Source: Mesostigma viride
Taxonomy: Eukaryota > Streptophyta > Mesostigmatophyceae > Mesostigmatales > Mesostigmataceae
Direction: 5' to 3'
Assembly: GCA_009746045.1 (NCBI GenBank)
Contig: RPFO01000644.1
Coordinates: 1,031,680-1,095,679 of the forward strand
DNA: 64,000 nt
The translations under genes and the position numbers were made by a program. The first letter of the stretch is position 1; every line of letters starts with the position of its first letter. Positions 32,294-45,004 of the stretch are shown here, piece after piece. The notes under the pieces were generated by a model, which saw only the letters and a program-made list of their open reading frames with translations, did not search any database and was not told where the DNA came from.

Positions 32294-35200
32294 ATGGACT
32301 CGGAGGAACACCTGCAGCGGACAGCCCATTGCTGCAGCGTTTAACTTTAAACATCGTCATGCATTTTATCACCTGCCATCACTTTGCTGCAATCGGGCAA
32401 GCGACATAAGGTACGTTTTTCCTGTTGAGCAAGATCCGTAGTGCTGCCTTAGATATAGGACACCGGATACTCAACGAAATAAACAGATAGAAGCCTGGCA
32501 ATCTTCTGTCTAGGTAGAGCCAAAACGTAGTGAATTTACCCTTGTTTTTGCAGCCCTGCCTGGGCAGCAACGTGTAATTTAGACCCCTTCTGCTGATCAC
32601 GCACCTCGACCCCGGTGCAGCCCTTGACAGCAAGCGTTAGTAGCTCGTCCTTTTAGTGACGATTCCCTTCTCGTATGCATTATAAAAACTATGATTTAGC
32701 TTTCACAGACCTGGCCGCCTGTCAAGTTGCTTTTGCCTGGCCGCCATAGCCCCTTTTCCTGATTATAAAGCGACCAGATTCGGGTCGCCCTGATAGCAGA
32801 GTAAACTGAAATCTTGTGCGTCACTTGCTGCACGAATCTGACCCTTTTTGACGATCCCGTTGCTGCGTAGAGTAACCTGTGGCATGGCTGGCGCAGATTA
32901 GCCCAAGTTGCCTGCGTTGGTTGCCCCTTTTTCTTTATAAACACGAGAGGACAATAGATCTGCCCGGACACCAAGCCCCCGGTCGCCGAGCCTTTGTTTT
33001 CTGCATGATATTCGTGGTTCTTTGGGAATTTACCCACTGGATTTTTCCCATTCAGTTATTTTGACTGCGAGCAACGACATCGTTAGCCTCTTGCTTGTTG
33101 TTTTGAACTTTCATGTCAGCCCCCTTTGCTGGTTCATTGTCTCATGAGTGGTAGCAAGAATGGTTTTTTTTTCTCTCCCATATCCTTCGTGGATTGCTAA
33201 TCCTTCTTGTTATCACGTCAACCTTTGGCATGTTCATACTTCGATTATGCTATTGTTGGCTTGTAATCCAATTTTCTGTGTGCAGCCCCATGTCACACAG
33301 TTCAATACGTCTCCCACCTGATTTCTGTTGTTTGGGCTTGAAACCTAAATTTCTGTGTGTAGCCCCACCAGGTCACACATTTTATGTCACGCTTCTGACC
33401 AAGAGGTTTGCACCAAACTAAAGTTTTATAGTTGGATAGCTGCAGATTACCTTTCCTACAGCTGGAATCCCTCGATCTGCAGCAGGTTGCAGCTCATCAC
33501 ATCATGCCCATGAATCTCTGCTTCCGCCCCATGTGGCTATGACAAACAGTTCAACCCTCTGCTGTCTGTCAGCTCTTGTCTCGTACCTCAAGTGCTTTTG
33601 GCTGTCCCATCCTACTGACGTGCCCTTGTACACTTTCCATAGTGAGAGCTGCGCGTTTACCTTGCTTTGCCAATAACCGCTACATTGCCCTGTGTTGTAG
33701 ATGTAGCATGCTATTTTACTCTCACGTTACCGTCTTCGGATCGCTCACCCTGTGGCATGTCCCCGTACAGCATCTGACCCAAGCACGTGCCATCAAGCAC
33801 GTGATGTAGCCCCAAGCACGTGCCATCCTCACGTGTTTCTGTTCCCGCCAGTGCTCAGATGACGCTCGTATCAGCCTTGGCATCATGAGCCTAATTCTTA
33901 TAGTATAAATCGTAACATCTTACCTTGGTATGTGTGTTGTACTGTATCCTCCTAGTGATACTATATGACTCCGTGCCTGGTTATTTATTTTATTTGTCCC
34001 GTGCCCCCATGGTTGCTAAGGAGTAGCATTGGCTGCTCTAGTTGCCATTCTACGTACGTCTTAAGTGTCTTCCTTGTTCACCCTTCCTACATTTTCTCCC
34101 TTGTATACGGTTCTCGTGGGACCCCACATACCGCAGGGTTCTCGCTATCTTCCTAGCTTTGTACCCTGCCCTGTTATGTGAGGGGGGGAGGGGTGCTACC
34201 GCAGTAAAGCTAGCATTGTTGCTTGACAGCCACCTATACCCAGCCAATCCTCGCTTCCTTGGCTAGTTTTTATTAGTTTTTGTAGGTGTATTTTCTGGCA
34301 CGATCATGCGCACATGCCCTTCCTATGTGTATTGTGCAGTGTTCCTTGTGCACCCCTATGGAGCTAGTGCTGTTTGCCTACTCTCGTGTGCTGGCTGTGC
34401 AGCCCTATAGGTGAAATATCCCCTTTTGCTAAGCTTTGCTTTCGTTCTACACCCTATAAATGATAGCAAGCGCTTGTCCTTGGTGCGCGTCCCAGCTACA
34501 CCGATAATCGAACATTACTGTATGGTGTTTTGAGGCGCACCATTGATGGTAACCCTGACGCTTCCCTGCCATGTACTCTTGATGTCCATATCCCATGTGG
34601 TGTGCCGATGCACTGCCACAAGTGTCATAAGGGACTCACCAGCCCCAAAGAGTCTTCTCTTCATTCCCTATCACAGTGTGTTCAATACACTCGAGGTGTT
34701 GTTATGATGCTATGTTGTACCCAGTTGACGGAGACAACTGTTGTTCAGAAAGTTCTCCCTGGGTTCTTGCCACTCTTGACTGGTCCTTGGCCCCGCCTGC
34801 GCAGATCTACACCGCCTGCAGCCCTTATGATAGTTTCCGCATAGAGCATGTTGTCACTTGCTCAATCATGATATCCTAGCTAAAGAATGTCTCTTTTGTT
34901 TAGCTCTGCCTGAGTGCATGAATCCTAGAGAAGTCTACTCCCTTATGATGATGAGGATTGCTTTGCTATGTTCCCATTATGCACAATGATTTCTTCCCAA
35001 CCCCTATTGGTGGAGATATTGAGTATTTGTGTTCAGTCATGTGGACACTTGTTTGGCATAATTAAACTGTGATGTGGTTTAAGAATCGCCTGACATGATC
35101 AGATGGCCCCGTGCTCGTTGAGTCCGTTTGGTGATTTTTCCATGCCTCCCAATTAATGGACGTGATTTTTCTGATGCTGCGGTAACTTAGGTCTAACTCA

Positions 35201-38200
35201 TCTTTAGTTGACATGAATTACATGTGCCCACGCAATTTCCTCCTACGTATATGTTGTGAGGCTCCAGGGCATGACAATGCAACTACTGGCGTACCCCTTA
35301 CTAATGCTGGCATGGTGGGCTTAATTTCGCTCGCTGTTGCACACAGATCCTATATATTATCTCCCACTAATTGCAACCATGCATGCCATGTGACTGCCGC
35401 ACTTACTAGGACAAGAACGGGCATACCACTGCCCCTCCTTCCTCATGGTAATAATACCGATATTGCCCTAATGTTTTAATTACTTGCCATGAACCATAAT
35501 GTGCCCTGCATGGTGTCTTGTGTGCCCCATGCATCTCTCGCCTCTTGTAGGGATTGAGATTGCTATGTCCCTCGGCTACTCCGTTCCTCTCATGGCAAAT
35601 GCTTTATGCAAAGTTCTTGGGATGTACCTTTATCAGTCTTTGACAATGATGGTTCTCACTATGAAGTTGCGCTCGTGATGTGCATTGAAGTTTCCCTCTC
35701 ATATTGGTTGAAAGTGATACCCTTGTTGTACGAACTTGGTGACTAAAACATTGGAATCATCATCACTTCCCTTATCCCATGAGGCTATTTCCCCCGCCAC
35801 ATTTAATTCTCATGTTGAGGTCGTGGCATAACTAACAACGCTATCCTGCATTCCATGGCCTAAACATGTGCCCTCGGACGATTCCGTGACTACTCTGTTT
35901 GCACATGGTGTGCTGGGTGGATTGTTCTTGCCATGATAATATGCATGGGGAAGCCAATTTTCGTCGAGGCATATATTGTACATAGGACCTGAGCTCATTT
36001 TGGCCCCCATTATGATAAAACAAGTCTTGGACACGTGAACGTGACCTGTGCAAGATGCTTAGCCTCGTGTTGGACTTGTATGGAATGAATGTTTCATGGA
36101 TGCTTAATAAATGTTTCGTTTTACATTCCTTCCTAAAGCCCGCCCTCGCTAGCAGTTTTGCTAGCATAATACCATATATACCGTGTTTGACACCTCTCCT
36201 GCTTGGACATGTACCCCAAGTCGGGCACAGAGACTCTTAATGTTGTTGACTGTTGACGTGGGTGGCACCATTCTTCCTTCTCATGATTGTCCGTTATGAG
36301 TGTGAGGATATGGTACATGAACCCCCGGATGCTTGTATTGTAACAGTGACCGGTCCTATAGCCCGGGCATGGCAGCCTACCAAACCAATGACCCTTGTAC
36401 TTGCAGTTTTCAGCTGCAACCTGTCACATCAATGACCCTTGTACCCTCAGTTTTCAAATGCCATCCGTCACATCCATGACTTGGATCTCTTTTGAAGCAT
36501 TACCCAACTAGGAATCTCGTTTTCCTCACCCCGCGATGCTAACTATGGCCAGCCTTGCTCGGGTCCGCTATCTATCCCTCCCATGGATTCATGCGCCTCC
36601 ACATCCTTCCCGGCCTAGCCAATACTCTTGGGACACCTTCGTGCATCCCATAGCGTGGGCGCTATGATCTGATAGGGGGGGAGGAGAGCTCTTGGAAAGA
36701 CGGTCTTAGTGCATTGGCAGATAGACTTAATACCTGGTTGTGCGCACTCTAATCGAGTTGAATAGGTTTAAATTTTGCTTGCACTAGTGACTTTTGGAAA
36801 TGCTTGTTCACAATCTTCGCTCTGGACTTAGGTACAGTGTGAACATCCATGTTGTCTCCTTGATACATCAATGTCACGTAAATGGTTAGTTTGCCTTACC
36901 TGCACGTGGAATCATTCGTGAACAGTGTGCATGTTTTGGATGGTTGCTAAAAACTCTCTGGAGGGAGTGATCTAGCCTCACATGCCATATGGATGGTAGA
37001 GGACTGTGTTATGGCTGCCAACGGACCCATGATAGTCGTGATCCTTGTGGGTGTTGTCTTTTGGGTTGGCCTATACGTCTTGAATGCACATGCCATCGAA
37101 GCGTTTCCTTACAGTACTTACCCTTGTGGAAAACAACCAACCAACAGACCAGAACGCAATTCCCCAGACCCAACTACACATCGAGCCACCTTGCAGATGT
37201 GGCGTCAATGACAGTCGGTACCTAAACGTCCGACATCAACCACGATGTTTCAGCTACCGAACGTGACTTCAGTTGGTTCAGGACTGGCGATTTTGCGGCT
37301 GCATTCGACATTTCTAACCCACGCAAGCTAATGGCCTGGCAGTCGACATGGAGAAGGTCCGGTGCCCAGCTGCCTACCGTATGGAACAGTGACCGCACAT
37401 CGCCTAACCCCTGTGGTAGAGCCGCAATGAATGGCTCATGGGCTGGAGCCCTGTTACCATCCATCGTGCACCCTAGCTGCGTCAGCCTCTGTCACTTGCC
37501 CCGTTTGGCATTGCCTCATTATTGGTGGAGTGTGCGACGGCAGACCGGTTTGGCCCATGTCGTTGGGATGCTCGCCCTCGTCGTGTGCGCCCACATCGCC
37601 TCGTGGACATTGTCAACAAGCATGGTGTGCGCGTGTCGCCGTGACGGCTGCTGGCAATGCCCGACCCACAAGACGGCAGCAGTGACCCCAGTGGCGCCTA
37701 GATGTGATCAGCTTCAATGGCTGCCCCGACGTCAGTGCCCCCGTCCAAACATGTTGTGGATGAAGTCGCCCCATGCGTTGAACTGAGTCTCGGGCGCGTC
37801 TGCGATGGGTGGTGGCGCATCCGCACCTCCCGCGGTATTACTCGCGTCGTTGTCATATGGCGCCCGCGACAGTCCAGAGAAGAGAAGTCAAGGCAGTCGC
37901 GCATTGCGACGGCCCCTGCTTGCAAGCTCACTGTCTCCGATGGATCAGCCCCCGTGCCGGCCGTGAACAGCTGACGCCTTGGTATCTTCACAGCGACCCG
38001 TGCACATCCGCCCGTCATAAGAGTCTCTGCTCGAGCGTCATGCTGATCCGCCTCGTGTTCGGCTCTCCATGCTTCTTCTGGGGCGACGACACCGGCCCTC
38101 GTTGGCGGCATTTCATGCTGCCGCGGTCCTCATGCCTCTCCGAATGCGAGTGCTGACTCTGGAGACATTGGTGGCACATCATGCTGTCCCAGCCCCTCGC

Positions 38201-39150
38201 CGCCTTTTCAATTGTTGGTGCGACATTGACCGGATTGCTTCAACCTGCGTTGCTACGACAATCTGCGTTTCATGGCTGTAGCCGCCCCTTCGCCTTGACA
38301 TTCGGTCACCGACTACTGTTGCGCCTCGTCGTGCATTGGCGCACTGAGGCGCCCATATGGTCATCACGCCGTTCAGGTATGAAGTGTCCGGCCGCCATGG
38401 CCCTTTCTCTTGGGCCCCTATGCCGAGAACGTTACCAAGGTGTGATCGAATCCTGATGTCTAGTATGGCGACACTTTTATGTCGGTTGCATGCGGCATAT
38501 CTTCGTGCGACCGTGGTCTTTCAACCACGTCTGCGTTGCGCCGCCCACGTGGTATCGATCGGCGTCGCCGGCGACTTTAAGCATGTCACGCCATGCTGCA
38601 CATGTCCCTGTTTATCGAGATAAGACCCAGTTGCTTCTCTGAGGTCGTGCTGTAAAGCATTCCTCATGTTGTTGAGCATATTTGTATCTCCCAGCTTCAA
38701 GTGGTGCCTCACTTGTTGAGTGCACGTTATTAGGCTACTCGAGTCGAGTGTGAGCTGCCACTTTCAGGACCCGGAGTAGGTAGCCGGCCTTACGCCAACC
38801 TGGACCCATTCTTTTTTTTTACTCGTGTAAGGGTCCCGGTAGATAGGACCCATGCAGGAGTGGGATGATAGAGGCCATGGGAATGACCTTGCAAAGGAGA
38901 AGCAGCCAGTCGGTAAGGTGGTGCGCCCACGCCTTGACCAATGGAGGCCTGATACCATCAGTATCAGGAGAGTCCCCGCCGTTTGAAACAGGTTCCAGTC
39001 AGGCAGGCCCCCGCCCTGGCGAACAAGTCACACGAACTGTTTATTCTGGCGACTGCTGATCCCTGTAAGGCCGTACTCGTGGTTGAAGTCTGAAAGCCCC
39101 TGCATGATATAGGGTTGTTGATGGTTCCTCCCTTCGGCTCCCACCTCATG
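32294..39150 (+). other. F internal region, no coding domain
   Basis: Only short scattered frames are present; none shows a retrotransposon or host domain. Composition is even, T-rich in 32700-36900 and GC-richer afterwards. It includes a cluster of CACGTG sites at 33784-33835. Confidence 0.75.
33784..33835. promoter_or_regulatory. Four CACGTG (G-box) sites in 52 bp
   Basis: CACGTG lies at 33784, 33798, 33817 and 33830, three of them in the repeated context AAGCACGTG. CACGTG is a binding core for bZIP and bHLH factors in plants. A regulatory role inside F is only an inference. Confidence 0.35.
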
Positions 39151-39165
39151 GAGGAGGGGGAGGAG

Positions 39166-39904
39166 TGTTGCATCCCAACGCAACAGTAGACTGTGTTACG
39201 CTCCCGCCGTAACTGCTTGGACGTAGAGTTTGTTACGTCCGTTCAATCGCCCCAGGTTCCGCTGAATTTGGACAAGTGTGCAGAAAGTTATACATGATAC
39301 CGACTTGGTGCAGCCGGTTGTGCATGTACCCGGTCAGAACCAATGTGGTACCGTCCGGTAGCTTTAGGTATATGGTCAGCACCTGCGCTGCGTAGTACCT
39401 CCCGTGGCAACAACAGCCAGCATGCACCCTTAATTGTGCCGAATGCGTCCCTAATTGTGTGTACCATGTTTGCTAAGGGCCGGATGGCCCGGCGCCTTTT
39501 AGTAGGACCAAAAGACAAGTGGGAATTGTGGACATAAATGTGTGAGCCACGTACTTAGTATTATTTGTGTGGTTAATTGCGCCCGACGGCCCATGTCGGC
39601 CCACTGTTGAAGTGTGGTCAGGACAGAGCCGGTGGCAAGGAATATTAGCAAGGAAGGTGGCCCAACCTTCGGACGCGCTTGATACTCAGCTATGGAGTAG
39701 CATCACTACCCTCCCCTTGGGGAGTGATTAGTTTTTCAACCTTGTCCCATTTAGGTAAAGCCGACCCTGGCATGATTGATAATTTGTATTAATGACGATA
39801 TTGTAAATTGGCATTGCATCCCCTGTCCAGTAGGAAAAGATCTTTCGCATTTGAATTAGGTGCTACCTCGGCCCGAGGTTAGACGCCGGGGCTAGGATGT
39901 TACA
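39166..39904 (+). repeat. F 3' LTR
   Basis: 739 bp, TGTTGCATCC...ATGTTACA, directly behind the polypurine tract and followed by the target duplication GGCGC. Confidence 0.95.
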
Positions 39905-39909
39905 GGCGC

Positions 39910-40122
39910 CTAGGGCCGGCGCCACCTAGGCCCCAGTCCGGGGCCTTATCCGGGTCGGTACGGACAGCTAGCTTGTCCCACGGTTACGGCTAACCGGATA
40001 GGCTTTGCTGGCTAAGACATAAACCAGTGGTTGGCCAGCTCCGACAGCAGTTCTCTGTGTTCACCTTATCCCAAGCTCAACGTGACCGACCGCCATAGCT
40101 CAGCCGGTCGGTGGCATTAACT
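39910..40122 (+). repeat. copia G 5' LTR, second part
   Basis: Continues the LTR split by F and ends GGCATTAACT. The Gag start codon follows 19 bp later. No primer-binding site beginning TGG directly follows the LTR. Confidence 0.92.
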
Positions 40123-40141
40123 TGTATTCATAAAAATCCCG

Positions 40142-40885
40142 ATGGCTTCCGGTACACGGAGCCGCACGGGCGAACACACAGATACGCCAAGTGGCGAGGC
40201 CGCAGGGTCCGTCCTGCCACGCTTTAGTGCGGACGAGGCCACGAGGTTGATGCAAACCCTCATGGCGCAACCTGAACTGGCCAAGCAGTTCAAGCATTTG
40301 ATGCTTGCTGCTGACGATGCACTGAATCGCGGCCCTCTGAAGCAAACGGAGGTGCCCGCTGATCTACCTGCCGACTATACGGCGGACGACGCAGCAGATT
40401 TTCTGGCTGCTCTCAAGCGTCTGCGCGATGGACGCGCGGACAAAGATTCGGAGCTGATTGGCAAGTTCCGTGCAGTATTCTGCAGTACAACCAAGCACCC
40501 AAACATTGCCAATCTAGTTCGCATTGCGGACGACAACAAACAAACCTGGGAAGTTTTTTACAACGGTCTAGACGCCCACTTGTCGCGGTCTAAGGAAGAG
40601 GCCGACGAGCAAGCCTTCAACGATTTCGAGGGCTATGCAGTTAATAAGGCAAATTTGCCCGGGGCTGCACGTGATTTCCAGGTCTTCGTGCACAAGCACA
40701 AGCTGCTAGATACTCTCAAGCGCATTTTCCTGTGCAATCGATTTCTCAAGAAATGCGACCTGTCGTCGGATGTGCATCTGACCATAGCGACGGAACTCAA
40801 AAAGAAGAGTGCCGTCAGTTTCGACGAGGGCATGCAGTATTTGATCTCATGGCCGCTCTATGATGACCCCCCACGGTCGCCGCGG
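40142..40885 (+). CDS. gag: copia G Gag N-terminal part
   Basis: Starting at ATG 40142 just behind the LTR, about 248 residues form a mostly helical, charged protein (FSADEATRLMQTLMAQ, KQTWEVFYNGLDAHL, FDEGMQYLISW), as expected for a capsid. At about 40885 the sequence changes to gypsy-2 linker. The matching C-terminal half with zinc knuckles is at 29761-30845. Confidence 0.8.
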
Positions 40886-41401
40886 GCGCGCTACCTGTTC
40901 CACATGAGTCATACCACCCCGGATGCCTTGTCGCCTCCAGACGGCGATGACGACCAGCGCGTGGACGCGCGGTCCCCCGGGAAAGGGGAGGGATCCCACA
41001 CGCGGGTTCCCCTTGGTGCGGTGGCTCAGGCCATTTTTCATCTGGAACCTCTTGGATCTCCGGTGGTCGTGTCTGAGTACCTACACTCGGCGCTGGACCA
41101 ACCGGAGGAGGAGGAGGAGACCGATGCGTACACGGTCACTTCCCCCCTGGAGACGCTGATCAGCCGCTTCACCGTGAACAACCGGCGGTTACTGAGCCGG
41201 CCGCCTTGGAGGTGATCAAGTCACACCCCAAGATGATGGGCAAGCTCCGGTGCAAGTTCCAAGAGGGACGCATGTACGTCATGGTGCGCCCGGACACGTG
41301 GCGCCTCTACATACCCGAGCTCTGTTGAGCAGCCTTGCTCCACGAGCTCCACGACTCTCTTGTCGGCGGTCACCAGGGCATTCATCGGCTGCTACCACGG
41401 G
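40886..41401 (+). pseudogene. pol: gypsy-2 linker and integrase zinc domain, truncated
   Basis: After an acidic linker, the frame reads IKSHPKMMGKLRCKF, RLYIPEL and, beyond an in-frame TGA near 41326, LLHELHDSLVGGHQG, the start of the HHCC zinc domain of a gypsy integrase. It ends at 41401 where the J1 LTR begins. The catalytic core and the 3' LTR of gypsy-2 are not in this window. Confidence 0.85.
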
Positions 41402-41873
41402 AGTTAGTCTCCATGCTTTGCTGCAGACTAAGTCTCAAAGGCATTGTGAATACAACGTATGAATAAGCCTTGTAAACCTACGTTGGTATGTGAATATAAA
41501 TACCACGTGGGCTATGCAGATAGGAATGCTAGTCGAGTCGCATACATTTCCCTAGATAGGTACTTTGGGTACTGGGGTACGTGACAGATGTCAGTACCCA
41601 GTATACGTAGTGTCCTGTCATTGGACGGTACTAGAGTATCCTAGATAGGGAACGTACTGCGGCGTGCATTGATCTGTGATCACACGATGCAGTGACTAGA
41701 CTGCGACCTGTCATCGTGCGGCCTCGGGCCAACGGTCTGCACCCAACGGTCACTGGCGGCGCGGCCAGTGAGAGCAACGTTGATAAAGGGTAAACCTATT
41801 TTCTAATGAACCAAGCAATTCATTGCTCACAAAGGCTTTCTGCATTCTCAAGCAATATACTCTACCGCTAACT
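41402..41873 (+). repeat. J1 LTR, AGTTAGTC...CTAACT
   Basis: 472 bp, matching in reverse the LTR of copia P at 60737-61228 with moderate divergence. It cuts the gypsy-2 integrase. An ATG-led ORF begins 18 bp after its end, as in copia G, so it is read as a 5' LTR. No partner LTR in the same orientation lies in the window. Confidence 0.75.
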
Positions 41874-41891
41874 TGAATTTTACCAACGCTC

Positions 41892-42250
41892 ATGGCTTTC
41901 GACAAGAAGAACATCGCTAAGAAGTTGACCTATGATGACGAGGATGATGGGCAGGATAGGCGTCTGCCGAAAGATAACACCAAGAAGCAGGCTGGTGATG
42001 CGGCGATTTCCAAGAAAAAGAAAAAGAAAAAGAAAAAAAAGAATAACACCAATGCCAGCCAGGCGGAGGGGACGGCTGCCGCAAGGCAGTCCGACCTACC
42101 CCCCTCCCCTGAGAAGCCGGATCGAGGAAGAGACGGTTCCCCCCCGGGGAACCGACCAACCCTCTCCTCCGGCGGCTGCGACAGCTGCAACCACGGCTGC
42201 CGCGGCCATGGCTGTGGTCAGGCTGCTCATGTCCGCAATGAGGACCTTAA
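41892..42250 (+). CDS. J1 ORF start with lysine run
   Basis: About 120 residues follow the LTR: a charged start (MAFDKKNIAKKLTYDDEDD), a run of ten lysines (about 42014-42043) and a proline-rich stretch with HGCRGHGCG. It is probably the beginning of the J1 gag. The frame then runs into a LINE tail, so the 248-codon ORF is a chimera. Confidence 0.45.
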
Positions 42251-42560
42251 CCTTGGCATGCCATATATCACCAGCACCATATTTAAGCAGGGGCGCCTGC
42301 AGCTCGTAGGGCAACTAGCTCGCACCAACCAGGTAGACACCTTACGTGGCCCCCCGGCAGGACTGCGACCAGCTCAGCCAGGCCGGCATCTCCTGACGTG
42401 GGCCGGGCCCCGTGATGCTAGACGCCGCAAGGCCCGCACCTTCAAAGAACAGCTAGTAGAGGACATGGGGGGCCTAGGCCTCTCCGTGATTTGGAAGAAG
42501 CTGATGGACAAGGCCAAGTGGGCCCAGGTCATAGAGGACACCGAGCCCCCACCGCGGGGA
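42251..42560 (+). pseudogene. LINE C-terminal fragment
   Basis: RLQLVGQLARTN, PGRHLLTW and [15 protein letters not shown] resemble the region after the thumb of RTE/Jockey-type LINE proteins (GR..TW..., then DL..LG....W). It could be the 3' part of the LINE family at 14618. Short and decayed. Confidence 0.55.
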
Positions 42561-42691
42561 AGCGCCCGCGTGTGCAAACGCGCGGGAGGCACGCCAGACA
42601 GCTCCCCTAGGGCCGGTAGCGTGATGTTGTTTAGATAGATGTTGTAGGTATAGCTGATGTAGATAGATTAGACCGGTAGGGCTGGTTGCAC

Positions 42692-43330
42692 CCATCCATC
42701 CATCCATCCATCCATCCATCCATCCATCCATCCATCCATCCATCCATCCATCCATCCATCCATCCATCCATCCATCCATCCATCCATCCATCCATCCATC
42801 CATCCATCCATCCATCCATCCATCCATCCATCCATCCATCCATCCATCCATCCATCCATCCATCCATCCATCCATCCATCCATCCATCCATCCATCCATC
42901 CATCCATCCATCCATCCATCCATCCATCCATCCATCCATCCATCCATCCATCCATCCATCCATCCATCCATCCATCCATCCATCCATCCATCCATCCATC
43001 CATCCATCCATCCATCCATCCATCCATCCATCCATCCATCCATCCATCCATCCATCCATCCATCCATCCATCCATCCATCCATCCATCCATCCATCCATC
43101 CATCCATCCATCCATCCATCCATATCCATCCATCCATCCATCCATCCATCCATCCATCCATCCATCCATCCATCCATCCATCCATCCATCCATCCATCCA
43201 TCCATCCATCCATCCATCCATCCATCCATCCATCCATCCATCCATCCATCCATCCATCCATCCATCCATCCATCCATCCATCCATCCATCCATCCATCCA
43301 TCCATCCATCCATCCATCCATCCATCCATC
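42692..43330. repeat. ATCC tetranucleotide microsatellite, about 640 bp
   Basis: About 159 ATCC units in a nearly perfect array with one interruption (CATATCC at 43121-43127). Long open frames in it (HPSI or WMDG repeats) are products of the simple repeat and not genes. Confidence 0.98.
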
Positions 43331-43990
43331 AGTTAGCGTATTGGGGCACCAATGTGCTACTAGATGGATGCAGGTTGAGGAGACCTTTCCAACGCCGTGT
43401 CAACCGCCTAGAACAGACAAGGGACTAGAAAGATATCAGGTCGATCCCGAAGTACTGCCGACCGGCGGGCAAGGGCGGTGCACTCTCAGGGCATAGTGGA
43501 CAGGACACGTGGCAGGCCGTGCCTGCACAGGCTTATTAGCCTGAGCTCTCACGTGACTGGGACACAGTGTACTGAGGGCTCAACGGTCCTGTGGCTAGTA
43601 GAAGCCAGTAGCCAGCCAGCAGGTCTGCAAGGATGTAAGTCCATGCAGGACTGTGGCAGGTCCTGTGCTGTCCTAGACACAGGATAGCCAGAGATTCCTG
43701 TATGCTGCCTGCAACGAGGATGCAGGGCCGCGATACGAGGCTCTGGCAATGTAGCGTTGCCCAGCGTTGCCCAGCGTTGCCATGACCGAGGAACAAGGAT
43801 GGAACGAGGTTGCATATAGCTCGAGGCTCAACGAGGCAACGAGCATCTTCGCACACGAACCTTGGTCGTCACGACGAGTGGCGAGCCTATCGAGGGTCGT
43901 AGGCCTGGTGTGAGGATAAAGGTTGCTAGCCAGCAGCCTAGGGTCATTCCAGCCGGCAAGGACCATGCAGGAGCTCACAAGCTCTGCTGA
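43331..43990 (+). repeat. Probable 5' LTR of copia K, AGTTAGC start
   Basis: Similar to the copia Q LTR at 13418-14062, starting at the same AGTTAGC word directly behind the microsatellite. The end is not clear; similarity fades near 43990. K coding sequence begins at 44032. Confidence 0.6.
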
Positions 43991-45004
43991 CGAGTTGCTG
44001 CGCAAATCGTACTATTGCTTCCAAGCGCTTTCATGTCTGGTTCATCGTCGAGCAGCCACGGTGCTGGTGAGGCGAACGAGCAGAGAGACGCGCAAGCATT
44101 TTTCCCCTACAGTACCGTAACCAAGCAAACGCTCCAACATTTGTGCAAGCGGCCTACGTAGCGATGGAGGCACTTGGCAGAAGAGGGGTGGGTGGCGGTG
44201 TGTGGGGGAGGCAACAGGCCAGCGGCGGCGGACCCGATTATACAGCGGGCTCGCGTCGTGATTCCTCCGGGTGAGACAGGGCGAGTGGCGGTGGAGGAGT
44301 TGGTGCGCATTCGTGACGCGCTAGCTGAAACTGCTAATCGTGTGGAGGTCGCCTACCAGGGCGCCCATATCACGCTAGCCGGTCTCGACCTATAGCCAGG
44401 GAGGCGCTTAGCCAGATCGTGGCGACAGCGCTCGGCAGCACCAGACTGTTCAACCACTGGGTGGTGACAGCAGTGCTAGGAGAGGGGGTACCAGACGCCG
44501 ACATAATCCGGAACGCCCGTGCTCGCGAGGTTGTGAATCCGTGGAGCACGGCGGAGGTATTTGCTCAGACCATTGAGAATCTTGTTTCCATCCTTTTGCA
44601 AGAGTCGAGAGGGTACGCGGACAGGTTCTTTATTACCACGCAGCCTTTTGGAGTGTACTCCAGGCTTGACACACCAAGGCCGGAAACCACCACTGCGTGG
44701 GGTCCGGAGGTGGAGATTGTCGCGGGTGTCGAGAAGACGCCTGAGGACGTCCATTTTGAGTGGACAGACAAGCCAGAGGGCTCCGTCAAGCGCTCGGCCC
44801 AGCAGATAAACAACTAGGGCGACGGCACTACAGAAACCTACGAGGAGAGGCAGAGGGCAGATCTGCACGTCCCTCGTGAGGTGACTCACGAGTACGATCG
44901 TTACGGCCGAGGCGAGCAAAACGAGCTTGTCGGAGGCGGTAAGCGGTGGGTACGCAATCTTGCTTGGCATCGCAACCCAGGTGAGGAACAACACCCAGTC
45001 GAAC

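Larger units (their letters stand above)
31559..39904 (+). mobile_element. F, large non-coding LTR element (LARD type)
   Basis: The 8346-bp element has LTRs 31559-32293 and 39166-39904, a 5-bp target duplication GGCGC (31554-31558 and 39905-39909), a candidate primer-binding site beginning TGGACTCGGAGG at 32295, and a polypurine tract GAGGAGGGGGAGGAG at 39151-39165. The 6.9 kb inside has no gag, protease, RT, RNase H or integrase on either strand. Large retrotransposon derivatives of this kind are moved by enzymes of partner elements. The strand follows the PBS and PPT. Confidence 0.95.
30846..40885. other. Inverted segment of about 10.04 kb
   Basis: At the left edge, copia Gag C-terminal half (minus) abuts gypsy-2 RNase H (minus); at the right edge, copia Gag N-terminal half (plus) abuts gypsy-2 linker and integrase (plus). 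Turning the segment around joins both Gag halves, joins RNase H to the linker, and brings the two copia G LTRs into direct orientation with matching GACAC duplications. Breakpoints carry only short GC-rich words (CGCGC). Base-level edges are uncertain by about 10 bp. Confidence 0.85.

Noticed and set aside
33194-38712. Small ORFs in the inside of element F
   Set aside because: All are under about 150 codons, in mixed frames, without motifs; expected by chance in 6.9 kb.
40090-40145. tRNA-like A box (TAGCTCAGCCGGTCGG) at the copia G 5' LTR end
   Set aside because: The stretch is LTR end plus Gag leader, no B box follows at the right spacing, and the D stem does not pair.
42474-43336. Long ORFs of WMDG or HPSI repeats in several frames
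   Set aside because: They are translations of the ATCC microsatellite, open in several frames on both strands, and carry no independent evidence of coding.
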